64,000 nucleotides of DNA, from contig CM067344.1 in assembly GCA_034190875.2 (NCBI GenBank), positions 70,994,809 through 71,058,808 of the forward strand, in the 5' to 3' direction. The translations under genes were made by a program, and so were the position numbers. How positions within the stretch are numbered: the first letter of the stretch is position 1; every line of letters begins with the position of its first letter. This DNA comes from Urechis unicinctus. Lineage: Eukaryota > Annelida > Polychaeta > Xenopneusta > Urechidae. Below are positions 1 through 8,350 of the stretch, one piece after another. The notes beneath the pieces were generated by a model. It searched no databases, was not told the DNA's origin, and was given only the letters and a program-made list of their open reading frames with translations.

Positions 1-983
1 CTTGCCGTAGGAAGAGCAATAATGACATGGCCTTTAGAGAATATACCTTATAACTAAGATTATAGTTCATAAAATTGAGCGGCACAGGCCATGCTGCAAG
101 ATTCGACATCCGGTCGGTTTGTGCACCTGATGCAATTAAGCAATGTCTAAGACGCGGTTTGGGTCGGGTCTGCGGTCTGGAGTAAGTGTGGCTGTGCGCG
201 CGTGTGGCTGTACATGTCTGTGAGCGTGCTTGCGTGTGTGAATGCACATGTGTCTGTAATTTACCAAATCATAGGAAAACCAGTAAAATCATAGATATAA
301 CGATAAAGGATGGGTTGGATTGTTTTTTCAACATGTCAAATCGCAGATACACGTATCTGAACGTGATAACCATTGGTGGCTCCTGGGAAACATCAAAGCG
401 GTCGTCACTAGATCAATCCTTGTGATAATTCACTCATCACCTTTTACTTTTCTCCTTGTGATACAATAAGGAACTATTCAAAAGTGAGCATATTGGGATT
501 CGTGATTGGCGTTTTATACGGGTAACTAGTACCAACAATTAGCAGTGACCAATTCTAGTCTATTACGTTATTTTAATCATTATATCAGGCCAAGCCTCTT
601 TGTAAAAGCATTCTATTCACAGGGCATGACAACGGCCGTTGTGTTTCGCACAGGAATTATTAATTTTATGCGCCCTTTACAGAGTGAGCGCATCGTATGT
701 ATTTCATCGCTGATAATCTTTTCTGTACAGTTCATCGTATTGCATCCAACGCGATTTTCTAAGTAAATGGTTTATAAGCCACAAACTGGTGATGTCCTTT
801 AGTAGTATATATACTAGAGGTTCTGGGACACAATCTCTCCCATATGACTGATTCCCCCTTGGGCAGCTTATACAAGATTTTTGCTCACCCTGACCTCGCT
901 GCTCTAATACCAACGAAGGACGGAGCACTAAACTGCCTCGCCAAGATCGTACTCGACCGGTTTATACAAGATATTTGCTCACC

Positions 984-1385
984 CTAAGGCCGCCTCAGAC
1001 CCGACCCCAAGTAGGCCGGGTTCTCCCCACCCCCGTGAAGGTAAATGTTGTTCCCGAGCACCTTGGTGTTGTATTTTTTCTCAATAACCACAAAGGCCTG
1101 CCACCAGAGGCAGGGGACGCTAAGGCGACCACCCTCATTGCTAGTCTTTTCAACCAACTTCTTACTATAGCTGCTGAAGTAGTTTTGTCCGAGGACGGCG
1201 GAGTAGTCGCTTCCATCAATGTAGTGCTTTCTTTTATTCTCCCACTGAGTTGTCTTTTGTCTGATCCCACCATGACTGGCACAGAACAACTTAATCGCTT
1301 GCTCCATTACCAAGCTATACCTTATGCTCTCTACTGTTTAAATAAACTGGTAACTGGATGTCTGCCTGCTAATAAGGCCCTCTAA
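984..1385. other. Overlapping open frames at left end of the element, coding strand unclear
   Basis: Three frames are open here: 136 codons on plus (975-1385) and 109 and 95 codons on minus (984-1313, 995-1282). The neighbouring gene is on minus, and the minus 109-codon frame has a mixed, protein-like composition, so a minus gene is slightly favoured. The plus frame has hydrophobic stretches. I recognise none of them. The long overlap of open frames may reflect the higher GC of this patch. Confidence 0.3.
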
Positions 1386-1580
1386 ATGCTCCAATCGCTC
1401 CATAAGATCATCATTCTTAACCTCCAGATCTCTCACCAGTTCCACAAGGCCATCATACTTGGTCTCCATATCACTCAGTTTGCACTTGAGGTCTATTTTT
1501 TCGTCTTTCACATAATCTGTATCTAACATCAACTCTTTCACACCACCCTCAAGTTCAGTAATACGCTCTTCTGTATTCAT
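1338..1580 (-). CDS. Small coiled-coil protein of the virus-derived element
   Basis: This 80-residue frame starts with ATG at 1580. It is strongly charged and rich in Glu, Lys, Asp and Leu with heptad-like spacing (for example ITELEGGVKELM and LEVKNDDLMERLEHLEGL), which predicts a coiled coil over nearly its full length. No family is recognised. The position at the left edge of the element, on the same strand as the next genes (2271-4053), suggests a small structural or scaffold protein. The frame closes close to other open minus frames, so it may be the N-terminal part of a longer, now frameshifted gene. Confidence 0.5.
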   Translation of the reverse strand: MNTEERITELEGGVKELMLDTDYVKDEKIDLKCKLSDMETKYDGLVELVRDLEVKNDDLMERLEHLEGLISRQTSSYQFI

Positions 1581-1619
1581 TTCTATACATTATACCCTCG
1601 TTTATTCAATAGGCTGTTT

Positions 1620-1701
1620 CATATGTGCACGTTATGATTGGCGGCTATGATTCATATGCGCACGTTATGATTCATAGCGTTCATATATACACGTTATGAT
1701 T
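1620..1701. repeat. Three iteron-like direct repeats
   Basis: Three near-identical 20-bp units of the form CATATNNNCACGTTATGATT begin at 1620, 1653 and 1682 (spacings 33 and 29 bases). They lie in the non-coding stretch upstream of the coiled-coil gene, inside the virus-derived element. Each unit contains ACGTTATGAT. They could be promoter or replication protein binding sites. Confidence 0.7.
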
Positions 1702-1702
1702 A

Positions 1703-2270
1703 GAGCATACACCTGTTTGGGGTGTACACAGCATATTTCAAGCTAATGCGTCACTGCAAATGTAATTACCAGAAATCTAAAAAATCTTAAAAACAACCCA
1801 TTTTAACGGTGTATTGGGAGAGCCAGTCTATCCAAGTGTCATCCTCAATTAACGCTGTAAAGAGTGAACAGAGAGTTTTTGTTGTTGTTGTGAACACCCG
1901 TATTTGTTCTACGCTCAAACTCTAGTCATTATATAGCGCCAAGTTATCATACTAAGATTGTCTCTTAGTATGACATTGCAGGGCTCGCGTTGTCAAGTGC
2001 TACTGTATTTGTGTATCATGAAGAGGTTACCCGGAGCCTCTATACCATATACACCTACTCCCAGTACTGATTCATATCCCGGAGGGGATAGGAATCAGTC
2101 ACGTTGGGTAGGGCTGGCCAGATAACATACAACCCAATCTTTGGTGGAGGTGGGGTCGCAGGGGAAATCCCTGGGCCTCTGTGGTCCTGCTGAAACTGGA
2201 GGGCAGTTGTCATACTAGGAGGCTTTTGCACTTTTTTTCACACAACGTCTATGCATTGAGGGCGGGACAT
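1703..2270. other. Largest gap inside the virus-derived element
   Basis: No long frame is present. The stretch holds one short plus ORF (2018-2125) and an AT-rich segment with TATATAG at about 1933. A short inverted repeat around 1950-1973 (CATACTAAGA and TCTTAGTATG) forms a potential hairpin. It probably contains promoters for flanking genes. Confidence 0.4.
2018..2125 (+). CDS. Short basic/proline-rich ORF, possible small virion peptide
   Basis: This 35-residue ATG ORF begins MKRLPGASIPYTPTPSTDSY and ends in a Trp/Arg-containing tail. It is proline- and serine/threonine-rich with no membrane segment. It sits in the only sizeable gap in the element. Small Pro/Arg-rich peptides are common among adenovirus-like virion components, but no homology is claimed. 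It may be a chance ORF. Confidence 0.25.
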   Translation: MKRLPGASIPYTPTPSTDSYPGGDRNQSRWVGLAR

Positions 2271-2818
2271 TCACAGCCCGCTCTCATCTTTTTCATTGAT
2301 TGAAACAGTCTGACACGCCTTTACCGATCTAGCCTTAATTTCACCCTTCATTTGGCTATATTTTGTGAGCTCAGCTAAAACGAGCTTAAATTCATGATCT
2401 GAGATATAACCATCTTCCAGTGCCGCCGATACAATGTCGGCAATGGTATTCAATTTGCTCTGCACTAGAATGCAAATCTGATCATGTTTTTAACCTTAAT
2501 GGTCAGCCGCCAACTGATGAATTTTCCAGCAATTACAAGTAGCCCAGAAGTGGCCCCCGTAGCACCTGAGACTGTAGCAATAGGAGCAGCAACCACCGTA
2601 GACATCAGACCCGCACCACTTGCGCCAAGACACATACCCACAGCAACTAAAGCAGTGTCTACAGCGTCCACTGAGTTTACTGCACACTTATATTTTTTAT
2701 ACATAGCACCATATTTTTCAATTTCTTTCTCAAGGTATTGCTTCTTGAGACTGATCTCATTCAGCCGATAGGAGTGGCCAGGATTCTCATCAGGCAGCAC
2801 AGTTGGTTGTTGTTTCAT
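2271..2818 (-). pseudogene. Virus-element protein with hydrophobic middle, split by a frameshift
   Basis: Translation from ATG at 2818 gives a charged, helix-rich start (residues 1-50, including ISLKKQYLEKEIEKY). A long Gly/Ala/Val-rich hydrophobic stretch follows (about 54-100), suggesting one or two membrane helices or a membrane-active hairpin. The frame is lost near 2465-2480 and coding character resumes in another minus frame. That second part, 2271-2465, has EF-hand-like acidic text (ALEDGYISDHEFKLVLAEL) and a charged tail. The arrangement matches, from memory, a conserved family of about 180 residues found beside the same ATPase in cnidarian genomic copies. Function is unknown. The single frame change shows decay or an assembly error. 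Confidence 0.65.
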
Positions 2819-2914
2819 ACTACCATTATAGGCACATAAGTCTATAAGTCAAGTTCAATTAGGAGTGATACTACAGACCAAGTCGCCCCTCTGTTTTGAG
2901 TGGTTGAATAAAAG

Positions 2915-3466
2915 TTAATAACGTTGCCTTGTTCTAGCTGTAAAGGCTGGTCTAAAGATATTACAACGGCCTCGGTCAGCAGGCTTACTTATTCCTACCG
3001 CTTGATTCGTTCCAGTGATAACAGGAACGACTGTTATAGCAGCAGTATCAGCACTAACACCCGAAAACAACCCCATACGAATGATCCTATCCACAGCTAG
3101 AGTCTTGTGAGTCTCAACCCCTAGCCCCATGGCCAAACGACCACTCATATCGTCTGCTAAGGGGGCCACTTGCTTTTTCCATATAGTAATGAGATGGTTC
3201 GTTTGGGAGCTTATGTGTTCTCTCAGGTCCCTGTGGTGCTGTCTGTGTCTGTCATCAACATACTTTCTATTAGCAGCATCCGTTGGCGATATTGGGTCTC
3301 CCAACTGAACGATTTTATTATCTCCCATTTCAAGGTCTCCAGTCTTAATACAGCCACCTTTATCCATTTTTTGTGAGTCTACATAGGTCTTTGTTGCATA
3401 TTCGGAGAGGTCGGCGCCCTGATCCGGTTTCCATTGAGCTCCATAAATACTCGCTTTTATTGACAT
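2915..3466 (-). CDS. Fibre/tail-like structural protein of the element
   Basis: This is a 183-residue frame from ATG at 3466. Residues 40-75 contain the pattern MGDNKIVQLGDPISPTDAAN followed by a KYVDDR-type end. This is the 'keeps linear register, then asparagine/alanine, then KYVDD' repeat known from phage and virus tail-fibre shafts and head-binding domains. An earlier weaker copy (ATKTYVDSQ) precedes it, so two shaft-like repeats are visible. A His/Arg-rich helical region and a Gly/Val/Thr-rich C-terminal part follow. The protein is probably a receptor-binding fibre or its shaft. It may be shortened; the C-terminus ends in basic residues without an obvious knob, and a knob-like piece could be the separate minus frame at 3737-4053. 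Confidence 0.6.
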   Translation of the reverse strand: MSIKASIYGAQWKPDQGADLSEYATKTYVDSQKMDKGGCIKTGDLEMGDNKIVQLGDPISPTDAANRKYVDDRHRQHHRDLREHISSQTNHLITIWKKQVAPLADDMSGRLAMGLGVETHKTLAVDRIIRMGLFSGVSADTAAITVVPVITGTNQAVGISKPADRGRCNIFRPAFTARTRQRY

Positions 3467-3736
3467 CTTTGAAGAACAACACCACAGTAGGTAAGACGTG
3501 TTTGTTCAGTAGACGTTCCTTATTATCCCTTATCTGAACCTTCAACTCATTCACAGCTCCGACAGTAACACATTTTGACACAGGATTAGCAAAGAGCCGC
3601 CCCCACAACTTCAAGAAGCGTAGTGGGCGCACAATCAAGCATGTTTTGCTTTTGCTTGGTGGACATAAAGTGGGTTGAAGACTATATCGGACGCCTTTGT
3701 GAAAACTTAAATCCAGCACCAGAGCAGTATCAAGAC
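3467..3736 (-). other. Uncertain minus-strand coding remnant
   Basis: A minus frame of 119 codons (3360-3719) spans this gap and overlaps the fibre gene. Its middle part has ordinary protein-like composition (VGAVNELKVQIRDNKERLL), but its 3' part overlaps the better-supported fibre frame and must be shadow. It may be a separate small protein or a fragment shifted out of frame from a neighbour. Confidence 0.3.
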
Positions 3737-4053
3737 CTAATATTTTTCACACACCATCACATCGTAAGACCCAGAAGGAGGAATTGAGAGGGTAGCAATC
3801 CCAGTTGATTCATCAACCCCCAACCAAGGACCTAAAATACCCCAATTTATAAATTCGATTTCCTCCTGTATGCGCTTGAAGCAGAACCATCTGGCAGCCA
3901 TAGAAGGGGCAATTCTGATTCAATGTTATACCAGCCCAGAGTATACGTGATTGACCTACGACGACCTACGTATAGATCACCTGCACTATTGTCAATAGAA
4001 TTTTGCAGGGACACTGCGTCGCCGCATTGAACATTTGACAGAGTGTGATACAT
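3737..4053 (-). pseudogene. Small virion-type protein, possible fibre head, one frameshift
   Basis: From ATG at 4053 the minus frame encodes a Ser/Asn/Gly-rich segment, then a beta-rich stretch (RSITYTLGWYNIESELPLLW). Near 3860 the frame closes and coding character continues in another frame to the stop at 3737. The last part (WGILGPWLGVDESTGIATLS) is also beta-rich with Gly and aromatic residues. The combined length is about 105 residues. The composition fits a small beta-sandwich or fibre-head domain, but no family is certain. The start codon is only six bases from the divergent start at 4060. Confidence 0.45.
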
Positions 4054-4059
4054 AGCACT

Positions 4060-5293
4060 ATGAATAAACAATCCTTTAGTTTCAATGCGAATAAAACGTA
4101 TAAAAACCGGCCGGTATACGTACCCAATATTACCCGTGAGGATCTGACACATCTCCTCATCCAAGTAAAATCAGATAATATCACAGATGCGTTTAGTGTA
4201 GTGTTCTCCAAACTGTTCGATAAATACTTGGTGCCAAACATAAGCGATGACAACATTGTAGTTGGCTGGAGAACCAACCACATGCAATACTGGCAGAATC
4301 AGGTAAACTTTGTTGTATGGTGCGCAACCAGTGGCTGCGGAGTTTCTGCCCTGGACCACCTCAGATCCGACTCCCTATACAGGTTCCACGTCTACTACAC
4401 CATCCAGAGACTCTTAGATGAAATGAGAATAGCACTGCCGGACGACACCACATGGTCGGCCACCAACAACACCTTTGACAAGAGAATCTACCACCAGCTC
4501 TGCCACGAGTTTGGGGTTGACAAAAACAGCGACTGGAGGGTAAAGGGCAGTAACCAGGGCCTAGGGCGGGTCTACTTCACCGACCCTTAAACACACGAGT
4601 TACGGGTGACCACTCATTACGAAAACACCCACCTGTACGAATCCGTTAGGCAAACCTATGAGAAATCAACCGACGGCTTTGTTTTCCAGGGCAGCAAGCT
4701 GCACATTGATTTTATAAAGCAAAACCAGGATGGAGCAAACACCGCCTGGAGTAGTTACTTACCGGATAAATCAACGGGGATCACCGCCCCAGGTATCGCA
4801 CGGACCCGAATCAGACGCAGACCCGCTCAGAGATACTAGGTGTTGGCACGTCCTTTGATGCTCAAAAGCAATTTCAGGCCAACGTTGAGGATGCCATCAA
4901 CTGTCCAGTGGACATCCGTCATCCATCTGACAGTATCAGAACGTCCTCCAGAATGCTTCTTCAAAGGTTAATTATGTATTTAGAACAGGCCTTTACATGG
5001 CTGCGTCGGATATGAGCCTCGCCATTGGAAACGTTGTTGGGTCCAACAATCTGATTATCATTGCAACTGAGGAACAGCAAATCGGCAGCAATACTGATGT
5101 CAACGCGGTTGCTGTACCTCCAGACAGAGGAAGCTTTGACCCTCAGCCTGCCGCGCCCGCTAGAGAAGACCCTCCGCCCGCCGCCAAAGACCCTCCACCC
5201 GCTGCTCCGCCATTTACGCATGAGGATGAGAAAACCATTCTTATTGTAGGCGAAATCGTTAAAGGCTTAGCTGTGCTTTGGTTTGCTACGTAG
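4060..5293 (+). pseudogene. Large virus-element protein with C-terminal membrane helix, stopped and frameshifted
   Basis: ATG at 4060 opens a frame that continues to an in-frame TAA at 4588-4590, then stays open in the same frame from 4591 to about 4839. Coding character then moves frame near 4840 and again before 4997, and ends with TAG at 5291-5293. Intact it would be about 410 residues. The N-terminal half is globular and aromatic/Cys-containing (QYWQNQVNFVVWCATSGCGV). The C-terminal part has a Pro/Ala/Asp-rich linker (5140-5215) and a last hydrophobic segment (ILIVGEIVKGLAVLWFAT), predicted to be a membrane anchor. I remember this layout from cnidarian copies next to the ATPase. A virion structural role (minor capsid or penton-like) is plausible but unproven. 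Confidence 0.65.
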
Positions 5294-6484
5294 TAGATCT
5301 CGGAGTATCAGTAGGATAACTCCCCCCACCGTAACAGCTGCGGCCCATACATGTTCTGCTATCCAATTAGCTACCTTTTGCAGCTGACGTAAGCAGCCAT
5401 GATACAATGGAGCCAATGATTCCTGAAGGGCGGCTGCTGCCTTACTGGCTAGACTCTTCAGGGCGTTTGCCAAGGAGTTCAGCTGCTTTTTAATCCACTC
5501 CTTTAAGCCGGGCGGCGGCGTTGGTGCCGGGGTTGGACTAGTGCTCCCTCCGCCGTCAAAGCAACAACCAGGGTCGAGATTGCCAATCCAATCGCAGTGA
5601 GGATTGAGGCGATTGTTATGCCTTGCTCCTGGAACAGGGTGCGTACAAGCTCAGCTAGCGTCTTGTCCTCGTTAAGAATTCTATCAATCGTTTCTCTGAT
5701 GCGGTTAATTTGGGTTCGCAGATGTTCATGGTTTACAGAGGCAGCCTCAACACGAACACGCCGCAGGTCCTGCAGCTCTGCAAGCTCATTTGCTTGCAAT
5801 TTCCATGCTGGATCTCCTTCCCTCCCTGCCTCCTCCAGGCTTGCCATTTTAGCTTTCCGGCGGTCTATACCTCTTTCTATCTCAGTTATCTAAACTAGGT
5901 TGTTGACCAGCTCACCCCTCTGGGTCTGCATAGCCTTGTCAAGCCCTATAAACTCTCTGAGTAGTAGCTTTTTTCTTCCGCGCCATCCCCCGTCCCGGAA
6001 ATGGCTTCAGGGCCCCGCATTTATAAATTCTCTGCAGCTTTAGCAGCTACTTGGTCAACGCCTTGGAGGGCTGTTGCTTCCTTTTGTGACACTGCTTTTC
6101 GGGACCACTCAGTAACACCCGACCCATCACGGACGGTCTTAGGCCCCCCACCCTGTCTACTAGATATCGTTTGAAGTAAAAGCGTGTAATACTTAAGTCA
6201 GGGTAGTCCTTCAAACGTAACTCTCCTCTAACAAGTTCAAACTTTGTATAATCGCGACCGACAGACGGTGTGTAACCTTTTTCAGATAATGCATCGTAAT
6301 GATCATTGACAGCGCCTGCAACTAATCGCCCTCCCTGCGGTAGAGACTTATCCATCTCTAGGTCCCCTCCTACAGCACCCTGAGTTGGGAGAGGGGCCTC
6401 TGGGAGAAGGGCCTCTTGGAGTACCCCATCCTCTCTTCCAGCATCCTCCATTCCGTCGTTAAGTGTTGGGTCATCAAACTCCAT
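5267..6484 (-). pseudogene. Large coiled-coil virion-type protein with two hydrophobic segments, multiply broken
   Basis: The start is ATG at 6484, 41 bases from the divergent capsid gene. The first 145 residues are acidic then Gly/Pro-rich (MEFDDPTLNDGMEDAGREDG) with a DYTKFEL segment. The frame closes at 6047. Coding character resumes in other frames from about 5990, with an internal stop near 5892. It then runs as a long charged coiled coil (ANELAELQDLRRVRVEAASV) ending in a hydrophobic stretch (IASILTAIGLAISTLVVALT). After another frameshift near 5500-5560 comes an amphipathic helix region and a second hydrophobic segment (IAEHVWAAAVTVGGVILLIL). Total length is about 400 residues. The 3' end overlaps the convergent gene by 27 bases. 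Family function is unknown; membrane or capsid-vertex association is inferred. Confidence 0.68.
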
Positions 6485-6525
6485 GCTTGTGTGTTAAAGA
6501 TATACTTGTAGATAAGAAGTTCAAC

Positions 6526-7594
6526 ATGACGAGTACTTACGAACGCAAACTAAACCAACACCGCCGGATACGCGAACCGCTCGGGGTAAACGGCGTGCGA
6601 CAGTCTGTAGTCGTTACAAACAATCCAAGCACTATTGACCAGAAACAACAACCGCTGGTTCTCTTCCCCAATCTAGGCGCAGACGACGTCATTGTTCCAG
6701 GGACAGCACGGCTGGACTTTACAATCACGCTGACCTCAGCTGATGTTAACCGCAGCGTTGGGCAAGATCTAGGTTGCGCCTTGGTTAAGAAAATGCCAAT
6801 CAAGATTTCTGGCAATGAGGTCATGTCTATTGATGACAGCGATGTATATCACTGTTACCACGACTTGTGGCGGACTGCACAGGAGAGACAGGGTCTCCAG
6901 TACCAGGGCATTGACACATCAGATGACAGAAACACAACTAAGATACGAATGGGGGCAGGAGACAAGGATGAGACCGAGAAAGAGGACAAGGGCGTAGCCG
7001 ATGTGTATGGTAACAGGTTCTATGTTCCGCTTGACTTTGAACTCCTCGAGAGCCACATGTCATTCTACCATAGTGCGCTTAATGACAGACTGGAATACGA
7101 GCTCACGTTCAACGACTACAACCGCGTAATTCCATCAACAGGCGACACCAACGCCAGCTACAAAATTGATGGCATCTCGCTGGAGTATGGCATGAGTTAC
7201 CCAAACAGAGTTGTCCCACATGATACGCTCCCAGTACCTAAGTTGGCTCTCGATTCTGTATGACCGTGTTCTTCGTTACAGGAAGCCTGTATACAATAAA
7301 AGAGATACACTGTGGAACATAACCTGAACGTGCCTGCTCGCAGCATGAAAGGCATCCTACTGCTCTTTGAAGACCCAGCCAATGCCTCATTCGCCAGGAA
7401 GCAGAGACGTTCTACAACCCAAAGATTACAAAAGTTGAGGTGACCATTGAGGGCATCCCCAACCAACTCTATGCCTAGGGCGTGCGTGGCTACCAGCAAT
7501 GGGATGAGGTGAAGAAGGCTTTTGCAACAACGAGTAAACGAGACCTTATTGTGGCAATAGCGTGTCTCTAGGAGAGTACCTAACCAGTAAATAA
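6526..7594 (+). pseudogene. Major capsid-like protein of the element (3' half broken)
   Basis: ATG at 6526 opens a clean frame to 7263. It is beta-rich, with segments such as ADDVIVPGTARLDFTITLTS and VPLDFELLESHMSFYHSALN, then LEYELTFNDYNRV and YKIDGISLEYGM. This 'P-l-x-F-E-L ... a-L-N-D-x-l-x-x-E-l' pattern is what I associate with jelly-roll capsid proteins of Polinton/adintovirus-like elements. After the TGA at 7261 coding character continues in shifted frames (RSMKGILLLFEDPA near 7345), with an in-frame TAG near 7477, ending at about 7594 with a GEYLTSK-like tail. Full length would be about 355 residues, short for a Polinton double-jelly-roll capsid. The fold is unverified, so single- versus double-jelly-roll is open. 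The gene sits just upstream of the ATPase, the usual pairing. Confidence 0.68.
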
Positions 7595-7604
7595 CAAGGT
7601 TTTG

Positions 7605-8186
7605 ATGAAACCGAAAACTGAGATTACATTTCCAGATGGTCCCTATTTGGCAATTGTTTGTGGGCAGACAGGATGTGGGAAAACTGCATTCATCCTCGAC
7701 CTACTTGAAGGGCCCTTCTTCGGTGCCTTCGAGCAAATTGTAATCCTCTGCCCTACCATACGTTTCAACGAGGCCTATCAAACGCGGTCATGGGTGTTGA
7801 ATGATTCAGAGGTCTACGTCGTTGATCCAGGGGAGCGGCTCCATGACCACCTTAGGGCTTTCTACCATTGTTTTAAGTGCGAGCCTACCCTCTACATTAT
7901 TGATGACTGTTCGGCAACAAAGGCCCTAACCAAGAAGAAAGTCATGTTATCCGAACTGGCCTTTAGTGGCCGCCGTGCGCAGCAAAGTATCTGGGTCCTC
8001 ACCCAAAAGTACAACTCTGTGCTGAAGGACTTACGTGAGCAGACTTGCTGGATGGTGCTCTTTCACACCAAGTACCGTGACTCGTTTGAAGACGCCTTGC
8101 GTGAAAATGATGTAATTCCAACAAAGGAGGAACGTGCCACAGTACACCAACTACTAGCAAAGACCAAGCACGCAAAACGTTGCTGA
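7605..8186 (+). CDS. A32/FtsK-HerA-type genome-packaging ATPase
   Basis: ATG at 7605 follows the capsid stop by 10 bases. The protein of about 193 residues has a textbook Walker A (GQTGCGKT, about residue 20-27) and a Walker B (TLYIIDDCSA, about residue 94-103). Between them lies a conserved ILCPTI strand, and after them the sensor-type LAFSGRRAQQSIWVLTQKY segment. These are diagnostic of the packaging ATPases of Polintons, adintoviruses, PLVs and large DNA viruses, which pump DNA into preformed capsids. The core is uninterrupted. A frameshift near 8172 ends the frame at TGA 8184-8186; the typical downstream KTDQPTAY text continues in another frame. It is the best preserved gene of the element. 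Confidence 0.85.
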   Translation: MKPKTEITFPDGPYLAIVCGQTGCGKTAFILDLLEGPFFGAFEQIVILCPTIRFNEAYQTRSWVLNDSEVYVVDPGERLHDHLRAFYHCFKCEPTLYIIDDCSATKALTKKKVMLSELAFSGRRAQQSIWVLTQKYNSVLKDLREQTCWMVLFHTKYRDSFEDALRENDVIPTKEERATVHQLLAKTKHAKRC

Positions 8187-8350
8187 AAACTGATCAACCT
8201 ACTGCATATGCCTCAGTAACCAATTTAGGTTTCTTCTTCTGGGTGTTGGTGCTGTATTTTAAAGCTCGAAGGCGTATACGTATATTAATGGAACCTGATA
8301 CCATTATTGATAAACTCCTTGAACAGGACACAACTAGCTTAGTGGACTAA
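8187..8350 (+). pseudogene. Frameshifted ATPase tail and hydrophobic extension
   Basis: This continues the ATPase in a shifted frame: LLKTDQPTAYASV, then a hydrophobic segment (LGFFFWVLVLYF), a basic patch (KARRRIRI) and an acidic end (DTIIDKLLEQDTTSLVD), stop at 8348-8350. The first part fits the usual C-terminus of this ATPase family. The rest could be a small tail-anchored protein starting at another codon, or a readthrough of decayed sequence. The stop coincides within a few bases with the right edge of the element. Confidence 0.45.

Larger units (their letters stand above)
800..8345. mobile_element. Virus-derived element (Polinton/adinto/PLV-like capsid module)
   Basis: This is a densely packed block with little intergenic space and genes on both strands, unlike anything else in the window. 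It encodes a capsid-like protein, a packaging ATPase, a fibre-like protein and several virion-type proteins. Its limits come from comparison with arm B: homology to B stops after about 799 and resumes at about 8345. I see no terminal inverted repeats at these edges. No DNA polymerase B, retrovirus-type integrase or adenovirus-type protease is visible. Almost every gene carries a frameshift or stop, so this copy is decayed. Assignment to the Polinton/adintovirus/PLV realm rests on the ATPase motifs and the capsid-like protein; a closer class is not claimed. Confidence 0.8.

Noticed and set aside
545..766. Conserved plus ORF shared with 41459-41659
   Set aside because: Present in both arms, but the N-terminal halves are in different contexts, composition is not protein-like, and the shared frame is expected from a young duplication.
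975..1385. 136-codon plus ORF as a viral gene
   Set aside because: It competes with minus frames over the same bases and extends across the end of the coiled-coil gene. Kept only as an unclear region.
800..8345. Full Polinton with terminal inverted repeats
   Set aside because: I could not find inverted repeats at the edges, and no PolB or integrase frames exist in this interval.
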